From NCBI GenBank assembly GCA_937930165.1, contig CALGVL010000073.1, positions 1 to 21,692 on the forward strand: a stretch of 21,692 bases of DNA, written 5' to 3'. Shown here one piece after another: positions 21,089-21,692 of the stretch. The position numbers and the translations under genes were made by a program. Every line of letters starts with the position of its first letter. Positions within the stretch are counted from its first letter, which is position 1. This DNA comes from an uncultured Acetobacteraceae bacterium (lineage in GTDB: Bacteria; Pseudomonadota; Alphaproteobacteria; Acetobacterales; Acetobacteraceae). The notes under the pieces were generated by a model. It made no database searches. It saw nothing but the letters and a program-made list of their open reading frames with translations, and was not told where the DNA came from.

Positions 21089-21692
21089 TCGGGCAGGGCT
21101 TCCCTGGCAGGCGCCCATTGCAGGTGCTGGCCGCCATCGAGCGCGATCATCTGCCCCGTCATCGAAGGCAGCGCCAGGATGGCCAGTACCGCCCGCGCCA
21201 CCTCCTCCGGCCCGGTCCCATGGCGGAGCGGGACGGAGGCGCATTGCCGGGCGAATTGCTCCTGGCTCTGGCGCGGGCTGGGCAGGGCCGGGCCGGGGCC
21301 GATGGCGTTCACCCGGATGCGTGGCGCCAGCGCCAGGGCAAGCTGCTGCGTCAGCGCCCAGAGCCCCGCCTTGGCGACGGTGTAGGAGACGAAATGCGGC
21401 GTCAGCGACCAGACCCGCTGGTCCAGCATGTTCAGCACCATGCCCTGAGCGCTCTCCGGCAAGGTGCGGGCGAAGCTTTGGGCCAGGACGAAGGGGGCGC
21501 GGAGATTGGCCTCCAGGTGGCGATCCCAGCTCGCGCGCGTGGCGTCGTGCCATTCGTCGCGCTCGAAGGTGCTGGCATTGTTCACCAGCAGGCCGATCGG
21601 GCCGAGGGCGGCGGCGGCGGCGGGCAGCAGGCGCTCCACCTCCGCCTCCCGCATCAGCTCGGCCTGGAGGGTGACGGCGCGGCGGCCCATGC
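21085..21692 (-). CDS. SDR-family oxidoreductase, pteridine-reductase-like (FolM/PTR1 type), 5' truncated
   Basis: The frame stays open to the window edge, so the N-terminal NAD(P)-binding Gly motif is missing. The visible 200 or so residues show 'GLLVNNASTF' (NNAS motif), 'VNAIGPGPAL' and the C-terminal 'MTGQMIALDGGQHLQW'. The active site reads 'LDQRV...VSYTVAKAG': Asp, then Tyr 13 residues on, then Lys four residues further. In classical SDRs a Ser takes the first place. Asp-x12-Tyr-x3-Lys is the pattern of pteridine reductase PTR1 and dihydromonapterin reductase FolM. Its 4-nt overlap with folB supports a reductase acting on dihydropterin or dihydrofolate. Family is certain; substrate is inferred. 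Confidence 0.85.
   Translation of the reverse strand, partial: MGRRAVTLQAELMREAEVERLLPAAAAALGPIGLLVNNASTFERDEWHDATRASWDRHLEANLRAPFVLAQSFARTLPESAQGMVLNMLDQRVWSLTPHFVSYTVAKAGLWALTQQLALALAPRIRVNAIGPGPALPSPRQSQEQFARQCASVPLRHGTGPEEVARAVLAILALPSMTGQMIALDGGQHLQWAPAREALPE

Overview
This window is very GC-rich and densely packed, with strong third-position G/C bias and many 1-20 nt gene overlaps. It contains an FDH-type respiratory formate dehydrogenase operon, a PetP/PetR-like MarR-response regulator-kinase operon, and a folB-uvrC-pgsA-moaD-moaE run. Together these suggest an alphaproteobacterium, most likely of the Acetobacteraceae (Roseomonas-like). The lineage call is inferred from gene content and base composition, not from an rRNA or marker search. 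I see no mobile element, phage gene, CRISPR array, tRNA or rRNA; this looks like core-type chromosome.

Region 1 (1-8677, + strand) is a molybdenum/formate block. It holds the 3' end of a DUF3306 protein, a TorD-type chaperone, a 76-residue Tat-leader protein (FdhX type), the formate dehydrogenase alpha (Tat-exported, Cys in place of Sec), beta (four Fe-S clusters) and gamma (cytochrome b) subunits, then mobB and moeA for the molybdenum cofactor, and finally a crotonase-fold enzyme. The first genes mature and load the exported enzyme, the three subunits carry formate electrons to quinone, and mobB/moeA finish the cofactor.

Region 2 (8687-11440, - strand) is a MarR regulator, an OmpR-type response regulator and an EnvZ-like histidine kinase in one operon. 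Divergent from it is a type I branched-chain aminotransferase (11563-12465, +). The 122-nt gap between them holds two palindromes and a consensus -35 box. A second, distantly related branched-chain aminotransferase (12504-13601, -) converges on the first, with a GC hairpin between them.

Region 3 (13839-21692, - strand), in order of transcription, starts with a pteridine-reductase-like SDR overlapping folB, then a 282-nt lower-GC gap with DnaA-box-like sites and a perfect 12-bp inverted repeat, uvrC, pgsA, a proline-rich lipoprotein, moaD and moaE. Translationally coupled to moaE are a VOC-fold protein, a polytopic membrane protein and a TauE/SafE permease. Molybdopterin genes therefore occur twice: mobB/moeA in region 1 and moaD/moaE here.

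I found no clearly new defence, mobile or biosynthetic system. The best leads are the two operator-like palindromes upstream of ilvE, the structured uvrC-folB gap, the Asp-Tyr-Lys SDR coupled to folB, the crotonase lacking both hydratase glutamates, and the unexplained three-gene tail of the moaDE operon.
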